Source: Actinomycetota bacterium
GTDB lineage: Bacteria > Actinomycetota > Thermoleophilia > Solirubrobacterales > 70-9
Direction of reading: 5' to 3'
Assembly (NCBI GenBank): GCA_018268695.1
Contig: JAFDWD010001093.1
Location: forward strand, 1 to 23,685
DNA: 23,685 nt
Shown: positions 15,254 through 22,824 of the stretch, in pieces
How the letters are laid out: the number at the start of each line of letters is the position of its first letter
Numbering within the stretch: the stretch's first letter is position 1
Position numbers and translations under genes: made by a program
The notes under the pieces: generated by a model
The model's database searches: none
Told to the model about the DNA's origin: nothing
The model's input: only the letters and a program-made list of their open reading frames with translations

Positions 15254-16645
15254 ATGCAGTTCCTGAAACGCCGGCTGGCGGCATTCGTCGTCGTCGCCAT
15301 CGCCGCCCTCGCAGTCCCGGCCACCGCACTGGCCACCTCGACGCCCGAACAGGTCGCCTCCGCGATCGCCAAAGGCCTCCCCTATCTGGAAGGCACGCAG
15401 GCCGAAAACGGCAGCTTCCCCGGCTTCGGCGGCGACTGGTCGCTGACCTCGTTCGCCGCCGCGGGCAAGGCCGCCGCGGACCTTCGCTACAAAGGCGAAG
15501 CGAAACGGCCCGATGCCCGTAGCTTCTACGGCAGCTCGACCGAATACGGGAGCCCGACCTGGCCCGGAACCGGCGCCGCGGTGACCGACTACGAGCGCGC
15601 CGCGCTGGTCGCCTACGCGGCCGGCATCGACCCGGCCCGGCCCTCGAATCGCCAAAACCTCCTGGCCCAGATCGTCGCCCAGTACCAGCCGGCGAGCCCC
15701 GGCTACTTCGGCAGCACCTTCAACGGCACCGTGTTCGGAGTGCTGGCGCTGACCGGCGCCAAGAGCCAGGCGGGCGCCCAGCGCTTCCCGCGGTCGCTGC
15801 TCGCCCTCTCGGTCGCGGCGATCAAGGGCAACCAGCACACCGACGGCGGCTGGACCTGGGAAAAAGCGGCGGGCAACGAAACGGCGCTGAAACGACCGAG
15901 CGAACCCGACCTGACCGGAGCGGCGATGGCGGCGCTCTGCGGCGCCGGGGTCGCCAACACCGACGCGAACATCGTCAGAGCGAAGAGCTACCTGGTCGGC
16001 CTGCTCGAATCCTCGACCGGCGCCTTCGCCTCCGAATTCGGCGTCAACACCGACTCCAACTCGTGGGCCGTGCAGGGGCTGAACGCTTGTGGGATCAATC
16101 CCCAAGGGGCCGAATTCACCACCGCCGCGGGCAAGACGCCGATCGACTTCCTGATCGCCCAACAGCTCGCCTCCGGCGCGTTCAAGTACCAGCCGGCGGC
16201 CACCGCCGCGAACCAGTACTCAAGCCAGGACGCCGTCCGCGCTCTCGCCGGCGGCGGGTTCACCGCCGCCCCACCGACCCCGAAAGCCGGCGAAAAATGG
16301 CTGGCGGCGAGCTCGTTCGCGACCGGAGCATCGGAATCCGACCCGCTCGCGCTGACGATCGAATACGGCACGACGCTGAAGGTGTGCGCCGTCTCGGTGG
16401 CACCGAAAGCGACGACCACGACGCTGGCGACGGTGCTCGAAACGGCGATGACCGCGACGACGCCGAGCGGTTGTGTCACCGGCCTGCAGCCGACCTCCGG
16501 CACCGGCGCGATCACCCAGGTCAACGGCTATCCGGAACCGAAAGTGGCCGGGTGGAACGTCTCGATCGACGGCGCCGCCGCGGTTCAGGCCAAACGCGGC
16601 ACCGTCATCCACGTCGGCGACACGATCAGCCTGAAGTTCGAATAG
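15254..16645 (+). CDS. Secreted intrinsic-factor/transcobalamin-like protein (alpha-barrel plus DUF4430)
   Basis: A 463-residue exported protein. Residues 1-28 are a signal peptide (KRR, hydrophobic core, ATALA). Residues about 30-335 carry alpha/alpha-barrel repeats of the squalene-cyclase/prenyltransferase type, seen as recurring turn motifs: NGSFPG, DGGWTWE, TGAFASEFG, SGAFKYQP. Residues about 362-463 form a DUF4430 beta domain (LALTIEYGTTLKVC ... GWNVSIDGAAAVQ ... HVGDTISLKFE). Animal intrinsic factor and transcobalamin have the same order of domains and clamp cobalamin between them. ATG 15254 has AGGAG eight bases upstream, in the leader of a B12 riboswitch. No membrane anchor or lipobox is visible, so it is probably released or wall-associated. 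Glu is written almost only as GAA. Function as a corrinoid binder is inferred. Confidence 0.85.
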   Translation: MQFLKRRLAAFVVVAIAALAVPATALATSTPEQVASAIAKGLPYLEGTQAENGSFPGFGGDWSLTSFAAAGKAAADLRYKGEAKRPDARSFYGSSTEYGSPTWPGTGAAVTDYERAALVAYAAGIDPARPSNRQNLLAQIVAQYQPASPGYFGSTFNGTVFGVLALTGAKSQAGAQRFPRSLLALSVAAIKGNQHTDGGWTWEKAAGNETALKRPSEPDLTGAAMAALCGAGVANTDANIVRAKSYLVGLLESSTGAFASEFGVNTDSNSWAVQGLNACGINPQGAEFTTAAGKTPIDFLIAQQLASGAFKYQPAATAANQYSSQDAVRALAGGGFTAAPPTPKAGEKWLAASSFATGASESDPLALTIEYGTTLKVCAVSVAPKATTTTLATVLETAMTATTPSGCVTGLQPTSGTGAITQVNGYPEPKVAGWNVSIDGAAAVQAKRGTVIHVGDTISLKFE

Positions 16646-16652
16646 GCGGCGC

Positions 16653-16685
16653 GGCCGACCCCGGGAGGCGATCCCGGGGTCGGCC
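16653..16685. terminator. Bidirectional hairpin terminator between convergent B12-regulated genes
   Basis: A 14-bp perfect hairpin with arms 16653-16666 and 16672-16685 and a 5-base loop GGCGA. It sits in the 54 bases between the stops of two convergent genes, so it can serve both. No clear U-tract follows on either strand, as is common in high-GC actinobacteria. Confidence 0.75.
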
Positions 16686-16699
16686 AGGCCTCGCCCTCC

Positions 16700-18673
16700 T
16701 CAGCGGCGGGAGCGGGAAGCGGGCACGACGCACCTCCGTGCCTTGCCGGCGAGATGCCCGCCCTGGCGTCGGCAGGCGGTGCGCCGACGGGCGTCCGCTT
16801 TCTTCCGCTTCTTCGCGGCCGCGGCCTTTCCGGCCGGGCCGCGGGAGCCCCGGTCGCCCTTCGGTCCCTGCGAACCGGCGGGACCGGCCACGCCGGTCGG
16901 GCCGACGGGACCCGGCGCCCCGGTCGCGCCCGCATCCCCGGCGGGGCCCGCAGGCCCGGCGGGACCGGCCGACCCCTGGCCCGTCGTCGCCGCGACGCCG
17001 GTCCCGCTCAGCGCCACCGGCGGCCCGTAGGCGCCGTTGGCGTTCAGCAGGTGCAGCAAGGCCGTCGCCGCGCCGGTCGCCGAGGGGGCGAACCGCACCC
17101 CTACCGTGCATCCCATGCCGGGTTCGATCGGCGTGCCCTGGCAGTCACCCGCGGCGACGACGAAGTCTTCCCGCTGCGGGCCGGTGACCGAGAAGCGCGG
17201 TTCGACCGGCGCTTCCTTGACCCGGACGTAGACCGTCTTACCGCGCCCGACGGTGCCTTCGGCCTGCTCACCGAATTCGATCGCGGCGCCCGTCGCTTCG
17301 AGGCCGCCCGCCGCCGGGAAACGGAGCCGCAGGAAATCGCCCGCTTCCACTTCCTGACCGCCGGGCGGCGATTCGAAGGTCGACGCGCTGGAGACGACCC
17401 AGCGGTGCCCGGCGCTGTCGGCGACGCCGTTGATCGCCGTCACCTCGCCTTCGCCGTCGACGGAGAGGCCGCTGACGCACGGCAGTTCGGCGGCCGACGC
17501 TTCGGTTTTCGCCGCTTCGAGGACTTCGACGATCGTCGACCCGGTCGGGGCGACGACCCGGCAGAGCCGCGGGTCGCCGCGGCCGTTGTCGATCAGCAGG
17601 GTCAGCGGCACCGGGGTACCGTCCGCGATCGCCGGGCCTTCGACGAACTGCGGCGGGTAGGCGACGAAGCTGCCGCCGGCCAGGGCGCGGAGCGCGTCCT
17701 GGGTCGCGTAGAGGCTGACGAACCCTTCCCCTTCGCCCGCTTCGTATTCGAAGCTGCCGGCGTTCGGGCCGGTCTGCCGCTGCAGCGACAGCAGGTAGTC
17801 CTCGGGCGTCTTGCCGAGCGGCGTCGTCCAGGGCGCCGCGGCGAGGTCGACGCCGCACGACTTCAAGCCGTCGAGCGCCCACGCGTTGGTGTCGGCGTTG
17901 GGACCGAAGGGCGTTCCGAAGGTGCCGGTGCTCGGGTCGAATTGCGTTTCGAGGAAGGCGATCCCGCGTGACACCGCCGGGTCGGCGGGCGTCGCGCCGG
18001 TCGCGCAGAGCGCCGCCAGGGCGGCACCGGAGATTTCGACTTCGCTTCTGACGCTCGGCGCGCCCGCGTTGAAGCGCCAGCCGCCGTCGTCGTTTTGGTT
18101 GCGACGGAGGTATTCGGCCGATTTCGCCAGCAGCCCGTAGGGCGCTTCGACCGCCGACATCGCCAGCGTGCCGAAGACGGTTTCGTTCACGCCGCCTTCG
18201 TTGCCGTAGCTGCCGCCGAAGCGGTAGAGCGAGGCCAGTTGGGCCACCGCGTTCTGGTCGGCGGAGAGCGCCGACGGCTGCAGCCCGCCCGCGTAGGAGT
18301 TGAGGATGATCCGGGCGAAGTCCCCGGCGATCTTGTGGCCGGGGTTCTGGTTTTCGTTCGGGACGGTCGGTTCGGCGAACGGCGCCGAGGTCCATTCGCC
18401 GAGGAAGAAGTCGTCGAGGCTCGGCGCCCCCGGCGTCGGGCCGTGAACTTCGGCGGGGCTGACCCCGGCCGCGGCCAGGGCGCTCATCGCCCAGTCCGCG
18501 CCGAAGCCTTCGAGGGCTCCGGTGGTGGTGTTCTGCTGCCCGCGGATCCAGGTCGTCGCCGATTCGATCGACTGCGAGATCTCTTCCTGGGTCGCGGCGG
18601 AAGCGGCGGCCGGGACCAGCCCGAGCACCGCGAGGACAGCCGTCAAGGCGACGGCCGCGAGGTGGCGTTTCAT
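16700..18673 (-). CDS. Secreted intrinsic-factor-like protein with DUF4430, ASH-like and collagen-like tail
   Basis: A 657-residue exported protein. Residues 1-27 are a signal peptide ending ASAA. Residues about 28-338 carry alpha/alpha-barrel repeats (GALEGFGADW, NDDGGWRFN, TGTFGTPFGPNADTNAWA, AGSFEYEAG). Residues about 354-455 are DUF4430-like (PVPLTLLIDNGRGDPRLC ... HRWVVSSAST ... VEAGDFLRLRF). A beta domain of the choice-of-anchor/ASH type follows (about 458-558, IEFGEQAEGTVGRGKTVYVRV, GCTVGVRFAPSATG). Then come a collagen-like Gly-x-y run (about 569-615) and a Lys/Arg-rich end with two Cys. The basic tail could stick to cell wall polymers. ATG 18673 has AAGGAG eight bases upstream, behind its own B12 riboswitch. 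It is a paralogue of the 15254 gene (shared GKTP, QDALRALAGG, SxAWALDGLKSCG-type stretches), extended at the C-terminus. Confidence 0.85.
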   Translation of the reverse strand: MKRHLAAVALTAVLAVLGLVPAAASAATQEEISQSIESATTWIRGQQNTTTGALEGFGADWAMSALAAAGVSPAEVHGPTPGAPSLDDFFLGEWTSAPFAEPTVPNENQNPGHKIAGDFARIILNSYAGGLQPSALSADQNAVAQLASLYRFGGSYGNEGGVNETVFGTLAMSAVEAPYGLLAKSAEYLRRNQNDDGGWRFNAGAPSVRSEVEISGAALAALCATGATPADPAVSRGIAFLETQFDPSTGTFGTPFGPNADTNAWALDGLKSCGVDLAAAPWTTPLGKTPEDYLLSLQRQTGPNAGSFEYEAGEGEGFVSLYATQDALRALAGGSFVAYPPQFVEGPAIADGTPVPLTLLIDNGRGDPRLCRVVAPTGSTIVEVLEAAKTEASAAELPCVSGLSVDGEGEVTAINGVADSAGHRWVVSSASTFESPPGGQEVEAGDFLRLRFPAAGGLEATGAAIEFGEQAEGTVGRGKTVYVRVKEAPVEPRFSVTGPQREDFVVAAGDCQGTPIEPGMGCTVGVRFAPSATGAATALLHLLNANGAYGPPVALSGTGVAATTGQGSAGPAGPAGPAGDAGATGAPGPVGPTGVAGPAGSQGPKGDRGSRGPAGKAAAAKKRKKADARRRTACRRQGGHLAGKARRCVVPASRSRR

Positions 18674-18755
18674 GTCGTTGCTCCTTTTTCAGGGCGACGA
18701 CACGCACGCGCCGAGGCGGGTGAGGGTCGGCGCCTATACGCGAGACGATTGACTC

Positions 18756-18906
18756 CTCACGACCGGGTCTTCGGACTCGGGGTCAGCCTCGCGGATCTCC
18801 TTCCCAAGCCTTCTTTTCCTCGGCTCAGTGGACCGGACGAGCCGCTCGTCACCCTCACCGCTGCGCGTCAGTCCCGGACTCTCACCGGGTTCCCCGCGTT
18901 CGTGAG
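18756..18906 (-). promoter_or_regulatory. Cobalamin riboswitch upstream of the 16700-18673 gene
   Basis: Read on the minus strand the leader has GGGGAACCCGGTGAGAGTCC, then GGGACTGACGCGCAGCGGTGA and at the 3' side GAGTCCGAAGACCCGG, all hallmarks of the cobalamin aptamer. Likely P1 arms are 18898-18906 and 18756-18764 (CTCACGA with TCGTGAG). It is about 151 nt, longer than the copy at 15100. Shared core words with that copy (GACTGACGCGCA, CGGTGA, AGTCCGAA) show that the two are close relatives. Confidence 0.9.
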
Positions 18907-18907
18907 C

Positions 18908-18944
18908 GGGGCGATTCCTACCACAGCCCGGCCGAGCCGGTCAA
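18908..18944 (-). promoter_or_regulatory. Putative promoter for the minus-strand B12 riboswitch transcript
   Basis: On the minus strand TTGACC (18939-18944) is followed 18 bases later by TAGGAA (18915-18920). Transcription would then start near 18908, right at the 5' end of the riboswitch P1 arm. The position fit supports it, although the -10 box is only a moderate match. Confidence 0.5.
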
Positions 18945-18969
18945 GCGATAGGGTCGCCGGACAAAGATC

Positions 18970-19125
18970 AGGGAGCGGTGGCAAGGGAAGCCGGTGAGAG
19001 ACCGGCGCGGGCCCGCCACTGTGACCGAGGAAGCCCGTCGCAGGCGCGACGCGCGGCCACTGGTCCACCGACCGGGAAGGCGCGACGGGAAAGCTCGGAA
19101 GCCAGGAGACCTCCTCCGACTCCCC
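18970..19125 (+). promoter_or_regulatory. Cobalamin riboswitch heading the four-gene operon 19161-23105
   Basis: A canonical cobalamin aptamer: AAGGGAAGCCGGTGAGAGACC, then GGCGCGGGCCCGCCACTGTGACC (B12 box at about 19011-19022) and the 3' signature GGAAGCCAGGAGACCT (19097-19112). The peripheral region between them is fuller than in the other two copies (about 70 nt). The two divergent riboswitches are separated by only about 63 bases (18907-18969). The first gene starts 35 bases after the aptamer, with AAAGGGG upstream of its ATG. Expression of the operon should fall when B12 is plentiful. Confidence 0.93.
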
Positions 19126-19160
19126 ACCACGTCGACCGCCCTCGCGGAAAGGGGCCAGGC

Positions 19161-20567
19161 ATGCGCAAGTCAGTCGCGACGCTGTTCGTCGCCATCCTCT
19201 CGTCCACCTCATTGGTGGTGTTCGCGGCCCCCGCGTCGGCGGCCCAGACCGAGGTCAACGTCCGGATCGAGGGGCGGGCGGAAACGCTCTTCGAGGGCCC
19301 GGTGCTGGTCGAACCCGACGGCGTCCGGGCCTCCTCGGACACCGCGCCCCGCCGCTGCAACGGGATCAACCCGCTCGACCCGGAGAACGTCCTGCCGGCG
19401 CCGACGCCGACGGCCGCCACGGCCGACGCGCTCGGGTTGATCGGCGAGACCTTCGACGGCCAGTGGTATCCAGGCTTCAACGACTACTTCATCACCCGTT
19501 GGGGACCCGACGCGCAGAGCCCCGGCGAAGCCGCCTACTGGGGCATCCTCGTCAACGACACCTTCACCAACGTCGGCGGCTGCCAGTACCAGCTCGATAC
19601 CGGCGACGAAGTCCTCTGGGCCTACGACGCGTTCAAGGGACGGCCGGACCTCGCCCTCCTGCCCGCGGCCGCCGCCTACGCCACCGGCCCGCGGCCGCTG
19701 ACCGCGACGACCGGCCTGAACGAACCGATCGCGGTGGAAGTCGTCGCCTACGAAGACGACGAAGAGAACCGGCCGCCGGCGACTCCGGGACGGATCGGCT
19801 CGAGCCCCTTCGCCAATGCCCAGATCGCGCCGGTGGTGACGTCGGCCCAGGGTTTCGAGCGGGTCAACCTCAAATCGGCCGAAACGAAGTCCTCGAACGG
19901 TGAAGGGAAGGCGACCTTCACCTTCACCGAACCGGGATGGCACCGGATCAAGGCGACTGTCGCCGGCGCGGGAGCCGAAGGGGCGATCCGCTCCAACCGC
20001 CTCGACATCTGCGTCACCGGCGGCGTGCCGACGAAAGCACTCGAAGGGGCGATGAGCTGCAACGAACTACCGGCCGCCGACAGGGTCCGGGTCGCGCCCC
20101 GGATCGCCGGCGAAGTCGACGGGCCGGCGGCGGGCGGCGGTGGCGGCGGGGAGACCGATGGCGGCGGCGGGACGGGCGGCGGTGGTGGCAACTCCGCCGG
20201 GGGCTCCGGACAGGGCTCCTCGACCCCTCCCGGGGGAGGCTCGGCGGCGACGGGGTCGCTGAAGGTGAGCATGCCCAGGGTCGACCGCAGGCATCTCGCG
20301 CAGGGGAAGCTCGGGATCACCTGGCAGGTGACCGACCGCGGGCCGGGCGTGCGTGGTTGGACGATCTCCTCGCTCACCCTCGGCGCCAAGAAGGCCCGCT
20401 GGATCGCCCGGGCGAGCGGCAGCGCCAGGTCCGCCGCGACGATCCGGCTTCCCCGCGGCCACACCTACAAGCTGCGCTTCGCGATCGCCGACGCAAGCGG
20501 GCAGGTCGCGACGATCGCGCTCGGCAGGGTGGCGGTGCCGAAGGCGGGCGACCCGGGCCCCCGATGA
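19161..20567 (+). CDS. Exported DUF4430-like protein with Gly-rich linker and C-terminal beta domain
   Basis: A 468-residue exported protein. A signal peptide covers residues 1-28 (MRKSVATLFV ... APASAA). Residues about 30-157 resemble the DUF4430 fold (TEVNVRIEGRAETLFEGPV, YWGILVNDTFTNVGGCQYQ, TGDEVLWAYD), the beta domain that covers the ligand in transcobalamin-like proteins. Residues about 185-290 form a second beta-rich region (EPIAVEVVAYEDD, KATFTFTEPGWHRIKATV). Then come a Gly/Ser-rich linker (about 320-365) and a C-terminal beta-sandwich-like part (SLKVSMPRVDRRHLA to VAVPKAG). There is no alpha barrel; that domain is on the next gene, whose ATG overlaps this stop (ATGA). Likely role: the beta half of a two-protein corrinoid binder. 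It is the first gene after the riboswitch. Confidence 0.82.
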   Translation: MRKSVATLFVAILSSTSLVVFAAPASAAQTEVNVRIEGRAETLFEGPVLVEPDGVRASSDTAPRRCNGINPLDPENVLPAPTPTAATADALGLIGETFDGQWYPGFNDYFITRWGPDAQSPGEAAYWGILVNDTFTNVGGCQYQLDTGDEVLWAYDAFKGRPDLALLPAAAAYATGPRPLTATTGLNEPIAVEVVAYEDDEENRPPATPGRIGSSPFANAQIAPVVTSAQGFERVNLKSAETKSSNGEGKATFTFTEPGWHRIKATVAGAGAEGAIRSNRLDICVTGGVPTKALEGAMSCNELPAADRVRVAPRIAGEVDGPAAGGGGGGETDGGGGTGGGGGNSAGGSGQGSSTPPGGGSAATGSLKVSMPRVDRRHLAQGKLGITWQVTDRGPGVRGWTISSLTLGAKKARWIARASGSARSAATIRLPRGHTYKLRFAIADASGQVATIALGRVAVPKAGDPGPR

Positions 20568-22228
20568 AGCTCGCCCTGGCGACCGCGATCACCGCCACCG
20601 CCCTGGCCGGGGCGGCGGTGGCGGTGGCGCTGACCCCGGAGCACCAGGCCTTGATCGACTCCACCGTGCGCTACCTGCAGGAGACCCAGGACACGAGCGG
20701 CGGCTTCGCCGAGCCCGGCCAGAGCCCGAGCCAGGGGATCAGCGCCTGGGTCGCGCTGGCCCTCGCCTCGGCGGGGATCAATCCAGAGGACCAGGCGCGC
20801 TGCGGCGCATCCGCCCTCGAATACCTCGAAGGGCACTTCGCCGAAGGGCTCGAAGAAGAACTGGCCTGGCCGCAGATCGGCGTCACCTCGCTCGAGCGCG
20901 AACTGCTGGTCATCGACGCCGCGGGGACCGATCCGCACTCCTTCGCCGGCCACGACCTGGTCGCGGAGATCCTCGCCCGGCAGCTGCCCGACGGCTCCTT
21001 CGCCTACACCCCCGACGGGAGGCATGGCGAATCCAACGACACGATCTTCGCCATCCTCGCGCTCGACCCGGTCCACGAGCCGGTGGTCGAAGAAGCGATC
21101 GCCGCGGCGCGCGAATGGGTCGTCTCGGCCCAGCTCGAAGACGGCGGCTGGTACTACTCGGGCGCCGCCCCGCACAGTGAAGTCGACATGACCGGCGCCG
21201 CGATCGAGGCCCTCGTCGTCGCCGGGGCACCCGCCGAGGAACCGGCGCGCGCCGCCTACGAGTCGGCGATCTCCGCGGGCCTCGAATACCTCCGGCGGGC
21301 ACAGCTGCCAGACGGCGGCTTCCCGGCGCTGCCGAGCGGGGAAACCGAATCGAACGTCGCCTCGACCGCCTGGGCGGTGCAGGCGATCTGGGCGCTCGGC
21401 GGCAATCCGGAAACCTGGACGACCGGCCCTGAGGCGCGCGAACCGCTCGACTACGTGGAATCGATGCAGGCCGAGGACGGCCACATCCGCTGGCGCGCCA
21501 GCACCGACATGAACGGGATCTGGATGACCGCCTACGTCACCCCGGCGTTCGCCGGGCAGGCGCTGCCGATCCCGGCCGCGGCCCGCGGCAGCGCCGAGGC
21601 GCAGGCGGGCGAGGCGGCCTCCTGCCTGAAGGTCGGCAGCGAAGAAGGGAGCGCGCCGCAGTCACAGGAAGGCGTGATCGCCGGCGGCGGCGGCGGGCAC
21701 GGGGCGCCGTCCTTCAGCCGGCCGAAAGCTCAGAGCAAGGGCAGGACGCCCGGCGGCGCGCGGGTCGTGCGCGGCCAGGGCCTGACGGCGCGGAACCACA
21801 GCCCGCGGAACCGGCGCGGCGCCGACGCCGACCAGCCGCGCGGGACCGAGACCGTCGAACCGCGGAGCGCCGCGGAAGCCGACCAGGAAGTCGAAGCGGT
21901 CTCAGCCGGGCCGGCGGGGACCGCCGACGGTGGCTTGGGCGGCGAGGGATCCGATCGCGGTGGTCGCGGCGAGCGTGGCGCGCCGCTCACCGTCGGGGAT
22001 CCCCCGCCGACCGAGCCCTCGACTCGCGGCGAAGAGGTCAGCGGCGTCGTGATCGGAGCGCCGCAAGGCGACGAACGCAGCAAGCTCGCCTTCGGCGCGC
22101 CGGGCCTGCGCAGCGCCGGGGCCGGGGCCACCGCGGAGCCGTGGACGGCGATCGGCATCGGCGCCGCGGCACTGCTCGCGGCACTCTCCGGGGCAGGCTG
22201 GGAGCGCCGCCGGGGGAGGCTCGCGTGA
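20564..22228 (+). CDS. Membrane-anchored alpha/alpha-barrel protein (intrinsic-factor alpha-domain-like)
   Basis: A 554-residue surface protein. A short signal peptide (1-22, KLALATAITATALAGAAVAVA) precedes an alpha/alpha barrel (about 24-340) with the turn motifs SGGFAE, DGSFAYTP, DGGWYYSG, DGGFPALP and DGHIRW, as in the squalene-cyclase-like barrels of intrinsic factor. Residues about 345-525 are a low-complexity stalk rich in Gly, Arg, Glu and Ser. Residues about 526-545 are a C-terminal membrane helix followed by ERRRGRLA, so the barrel is displayed outside on a tether. It has no DUF4430 of its own; the upstream overlapping gene supplies one. Its stop overlaps the GTG of the ExbB-like gene (GTGA), showing tight coupling. 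Corrinoid binding is inferred from fold and riboswitch control. Confidence 0.85.
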   Translation: MKLALATAITATALAGAAVAVALTPEHQALIDSTVRYLQETQDTSGGFAEPGQSPSQGISAWVALALASAGINPEDQARCGASALEYLEGHFAEGLEEELAWPQIGVTSLERELLVIDAAGTDPHSFAGHDLVAEILARQLPDGSFAYTPDGRHGESNDTIFAILALDPVHEPVVEEAIAAAREWVVSAQLEDGGWYYSGAAPHSEVDMTGAAIEALVVAGAPAEEPARAAYESAISAGLEYLRRAQLPDGGFPALPSGETESNVASTAWAVQAIWALGGNPETWTTGPEAREPLDYVESMQAEDGHIRWRASTDMNGIWMTAYVTPAFAGQALPIPAAARGSAEAQAGEAASCLKVGSEEGSAPQSQEGVIAGGGGGHGAPSFSRPKAQSKGRTPGGARVVRGQGLTARNHSPRNRRGADADQPRGTETVEPRSAAEADQEVEAVSAGPAGTADGGLGGEGSDRGGRGERGAPLTVGDPPPTEPSTRGEEVSGVVIGAPQGDERSKLAFGAPGLRSAGAGATAEPWTAIGIGAAALLAALSGAGWERRRGRLA

Positions 22229-22824
22229 TCGCCGCGGCGCTCGATCTCGGCGACGCCCTCTCTCAAATCGCGACGGCGCTGCGGGTGCCGGTGATGATCG
22301 CGGCGGTCGTCGTCCTGCTCCTCTGCGCGCTGGAGCTGGGGCGCTTCGCCTTCGAATCCTGGCGGCGATGGCGCAACCGCCACTTCGACCTCGGCGAGCT
22401 GGTCGCCCGGGCGCTCGCCGAGCCCTCGCACGCCGACCACTACGCCCGCTATGCCCGCAGCCCGATGAGCGCCCAGGCGGTGAGGTCGATCGCCGGCGCC
22501 CCGCCGGCCGAACGCGGCACGGCCACCGAGCGCGCCCTCGTCGACTACGAGCTCGCCGTCCAGCGCCGGCTCGACCGCACCCGGCTGCTGGTCCGCGCCG
22601 GCCCGGCGATCGGCCTGATGGGGACGCTGATCCCGCTGATCCCGGGGCTGGCGGCGCTCGCCGGCGGCGACGTCTCCGCCCTCGCGGGCGACCTGCGCGA
22701 TGCCTTCGGCGCGACCGTCGTCGGCCTCCTGGTCGGCACCGTCGCCTTCGCCCTGACCCTCACCCGCACGCGGATCTACACCGAAGACCTCGCCGGGCTC
22801 GAGCGCGGGAGCGCGATCCGATGA
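22225..22824 (+). CDS. MotA/TolQ/ExbB-family proton channel protein
   Basis: A 199-residue protein with three membrane helices (about 21-43, 124-146 and 161-181) and a cytosolic loop between the first and second, the ExbB/TolQ topology. The signature is AGPAIGLMGTLIPLIPGLAAL followed by DAFGATVVGLLVGTVAFAL, matching the conserved Gly-Leu-Gly-Thr and Ala-x-x-x-Thr-x-x-Gly-Leu segments of the family. Family members form pentameric stators that use proton flow to move a partner protein. GTG 22225 is chosen because GGGGGAGG lies six bases upstream and the codon overlaps the preceding TGA. The partner is probably the DUF2149 protein encoded by the overlapping next gene. A link to outer-surface B12 binders is new to me. 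Confidence 0.88.
   Translation: MIAAALDLGDALSQIATALRVPVMIAAVVVLLLCALELGRFAFESWRRWRNRHFDLGELVARALAEPSHADHYARYARSPMSAQAVRSIAGAPPAERGTATERALVDYELAVQRRLDRTRLLVRAGPAIGLMGTLIPLIPGLAALAGGDVSALAGDLRDAFGATVVGLLVGTVAFALTLTRTRIYTEDLAGLERGSAIR

Noticed and set aside
16860..16980. GC-rich tandem-like repeat that could be a CRISPR or satellite
   Set aside because: It encodes the Gly-x-y collagen-like tail of the minus-strand protein; the units are 9-base codon triplets without spacers.
19937..20563. Extended N-terminus of the barrel protein upstream of 20564
   Set aside because: The extra 209 residues are a shadow of the DUF4430 gene; ATG 20564 gives a signal peptide and an ATGA overlap.
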